A stretch of DNA of 20,513 nucleotides from Acanthaster planci (lineage: Eukaryota; Echinodermata; Asteroidea; Valvatida; Acanthasteridae): contig NW_019091654.1 of NCBI RefSeq assembly GCF_001949145.1, positions 309,150 through 329,662 on the forward strand. Reading direction: 5' to 3'. Below are positions 19,890-20,513 of the stretch, piece by piece. Both the position numbers and the translations under genes were made by a program. A model generated the notes under the pieces. It did no database searches, had not been told where the DNA came from, and worked only from the letters and a program-made list of their open reading frames with translations. Positions within the stretch are counted from its first letter, which is position 1. The number at the start of each line of letters is the position of its first letter.

Positions 19890-20154
19890 TCACGAGACGA
19901 GGCACCCACTCTCCTCCCCCTCCTTGTTCGGCCCCGCCTCCTCAAATACCTCCTCCTGGGACAGCTCGTGCTCCGAGATGGCCCCGCTGCCGTGGGAGGC
20001 CAGCCGCTTGATCTCCTGGTGGCCCACCGACTGGTCCGAGGTGGAGGAGGTCCGGGAGTGGGGCGTGTGGGGAGGGGTGACAGCCTTCTCCACCGCCTCG
20101 GCTAGTACCTGGGCCTGGGGACGGATGGCTACAAACAGGGGCTTGTATCCTGGA
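19890..20154 (-). CDS. Terminal exon of an unidentified upstream gene (partial)
   Basis: After the acceptor GTTCCCCCTCACAG one base completes a split codon; then 87 codons run to a TGA at 19890-19892. The segment begins PGYKPLFVAIRPQAQVLAEA, a short possibly folded or helical piece. It continues with Pro/Ser/Thr-rich sequence (VTPPHTPHSRTSSTSDQ), a charged part (GHQEIKRLASHGSGAISEHE), and an acidic end finishing GCLVS. TPPHTPHSRTSS looks like a proline-directed phosphorylation region (inference). The exon is strikingly GC-rich, especially at third positions, compared with flanks of about 40% GC or less. Earlier exons lie beyond the right edge, so the family cannot be judged; a cytosolic regulatory tail is one reading. 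The opposite-strand open frame is a by-product of the GC content. Confidence 0.7.
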
Positions 20155-20294
20155 CTGTGAGGGGGAACGACACAGAAACTTGATGAATGATCCGTAGTAC
20201 TTAAACCCTACCAGATGTAGCACAGTGCATCTGATGAAAAAAGTCTGGCGCACTGGACAATCAACAGCAGCCGAACAAACTGGCCATGTTGAGA

Positions 20295-20315
20295 CAATGG
20301 GAGCTAGTCCCATTG
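20295..20315. repeat. Perfect 8-bp inverted repeat
   Basis: CAATGGGA and TCCCATTG are exact reverse complements around GCTAG, 10 bases before the minisatellite begins. The GCTAG/CTAGC core also occurs in the dyad of the repeat unit. Confidence 0.65.
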
Positions 20316-20325
20316 AACAATGCCA

Positions 20326-20513
20326 CTGATGGATCTAATGGTGACCGGCAACCACAGACTCCCCGGCCGTTTGGCCTTGGAGAGAGTCAACCTGTTGGAT
20401 CTTGTGGTGACTAGCAACCACAGACTCCCAGGCCGTTTGGCCTTCGGGAGAGTCAACCTGTTGGATCTTGTGGTGACTAGCAACCACAGACTCCCAGGCC
20501 GTTTGGCCTTCGG
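20326..20513. repeat. 66-bp minisatellite, running off the window
   Basis: Units begin at 20341, 20407 and 20473 with a period of exactly 66 bp. A degenerate partial copy lies at 20326-20340 and the array continues past the end. Units 2 and 3 are identical over the visible 41 bases; unit 1 differs from unit 2 at five of 66. Each unit holds two dyads: TGTGGT-8-ACCACA around GACTAGCA, and AGGCC-GTTT-GGCCT. Because 66 is divisible by three, one plus frame and one minus frame stay open through all copies (22-residue repeats), but the minus frame hits TAG at 20337-20339 and neither has splice context. It lies in the last intron of the upstream gene. Confidence 0.92.

Noticed and set aside
19807-20160. 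117-codon plus-strand frame
   Set aside because: It is antisense to the GC-rich minus-strand terminal exon, which has a good acceptor and a better residue composition.
20329-20513. Coding 22-residue repeat protein across the minisatellite
   Set aside because: Open frames follow from the 66-bp period; the minus frame ends at TAG (20337-20339) without a donor, and the plus frame has no supporting context.
1-20513. CRISPR array, phage, toxin-antitoxin or other bacterial-type system
   Set aside because: No regularly spaced repeats with unique spacers, no operon-like gene packing and no bacterial gene families; the window is animal nuclear DNA.

Overview
This looks like nuclear DNA from an animal. 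Coding sequence is sparse and split into short exons with GT-AG boundaries and matching phases, separated by introns of 0.26 to 7 kb. There are no operons, no ribosome-binding sites and no long uninterrupted reading frames. A tRNA-derived SINE with a MIR-like (CORE-type) central domain and an ATTATT-type tail, AT-rich introns, and recurring AGAGGGCGCT words suggest an invertebrate, perhaps a non-vertebrate deuterostome. That placement is inference; no marker in the window settles it.

Layout: everything convincing is on the minus strand. (1) A multi-exon gene starts at an ATG at 14070 and runs leftward. Exons at 13999-14070, 12604-12673, 11666-11874, 11118-11404, 10268-10412, (10207-10257), 9647-9747, 8945-9108, 1660-1881 and, more tentatively, 680-738 join in one frame with every splice phase matching. 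The product would be about 442-459 residues: a Ser/Pro-rich N-terminal part, a central coiled coil made by five to six exons, and a basic then acidic Ser-rich tail. I do not recognise the family. Intron 8 is about 7 kb. It holds a SINE (5322-5668), a strong G-quadruplex motif (7321-7350), several small hairpins, and a 0.7-kb stretch rich in homeodomain-type TAATT words that may be an enhancer. (2) About 5.7 kb between 14183 and 19889 holds no gene I can support. It contains a T-poor, A-rich tract (about 15810-16280), a probable SINE/LINE tail relic (about 18660-18740) and a cluster of palindromic E-boxes. (3) A GC-rich terminal exon (19890-20154) belongs to a second, unidentified minus-strand gene whose upstream exons lie beyond the right edge. 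(4) The window ends inside a 66-bp minisatellite (20326-20513).

The two genes are in tandem on the same strand, and nothing in the sequence links their functions. I found no prokaryotic-type system, CRISPR array, rRNA or functional tRNA gene. The most unusual points are a 10-base GT...AG stretch between two in-frame coding blocks (10258-10267), which may be an intron lost in the DNA or in the assembly; a 50-bp imperfect hairpin inside intron 2; a perfect 20-bp palindrome in intron 1; and the minisatellite.
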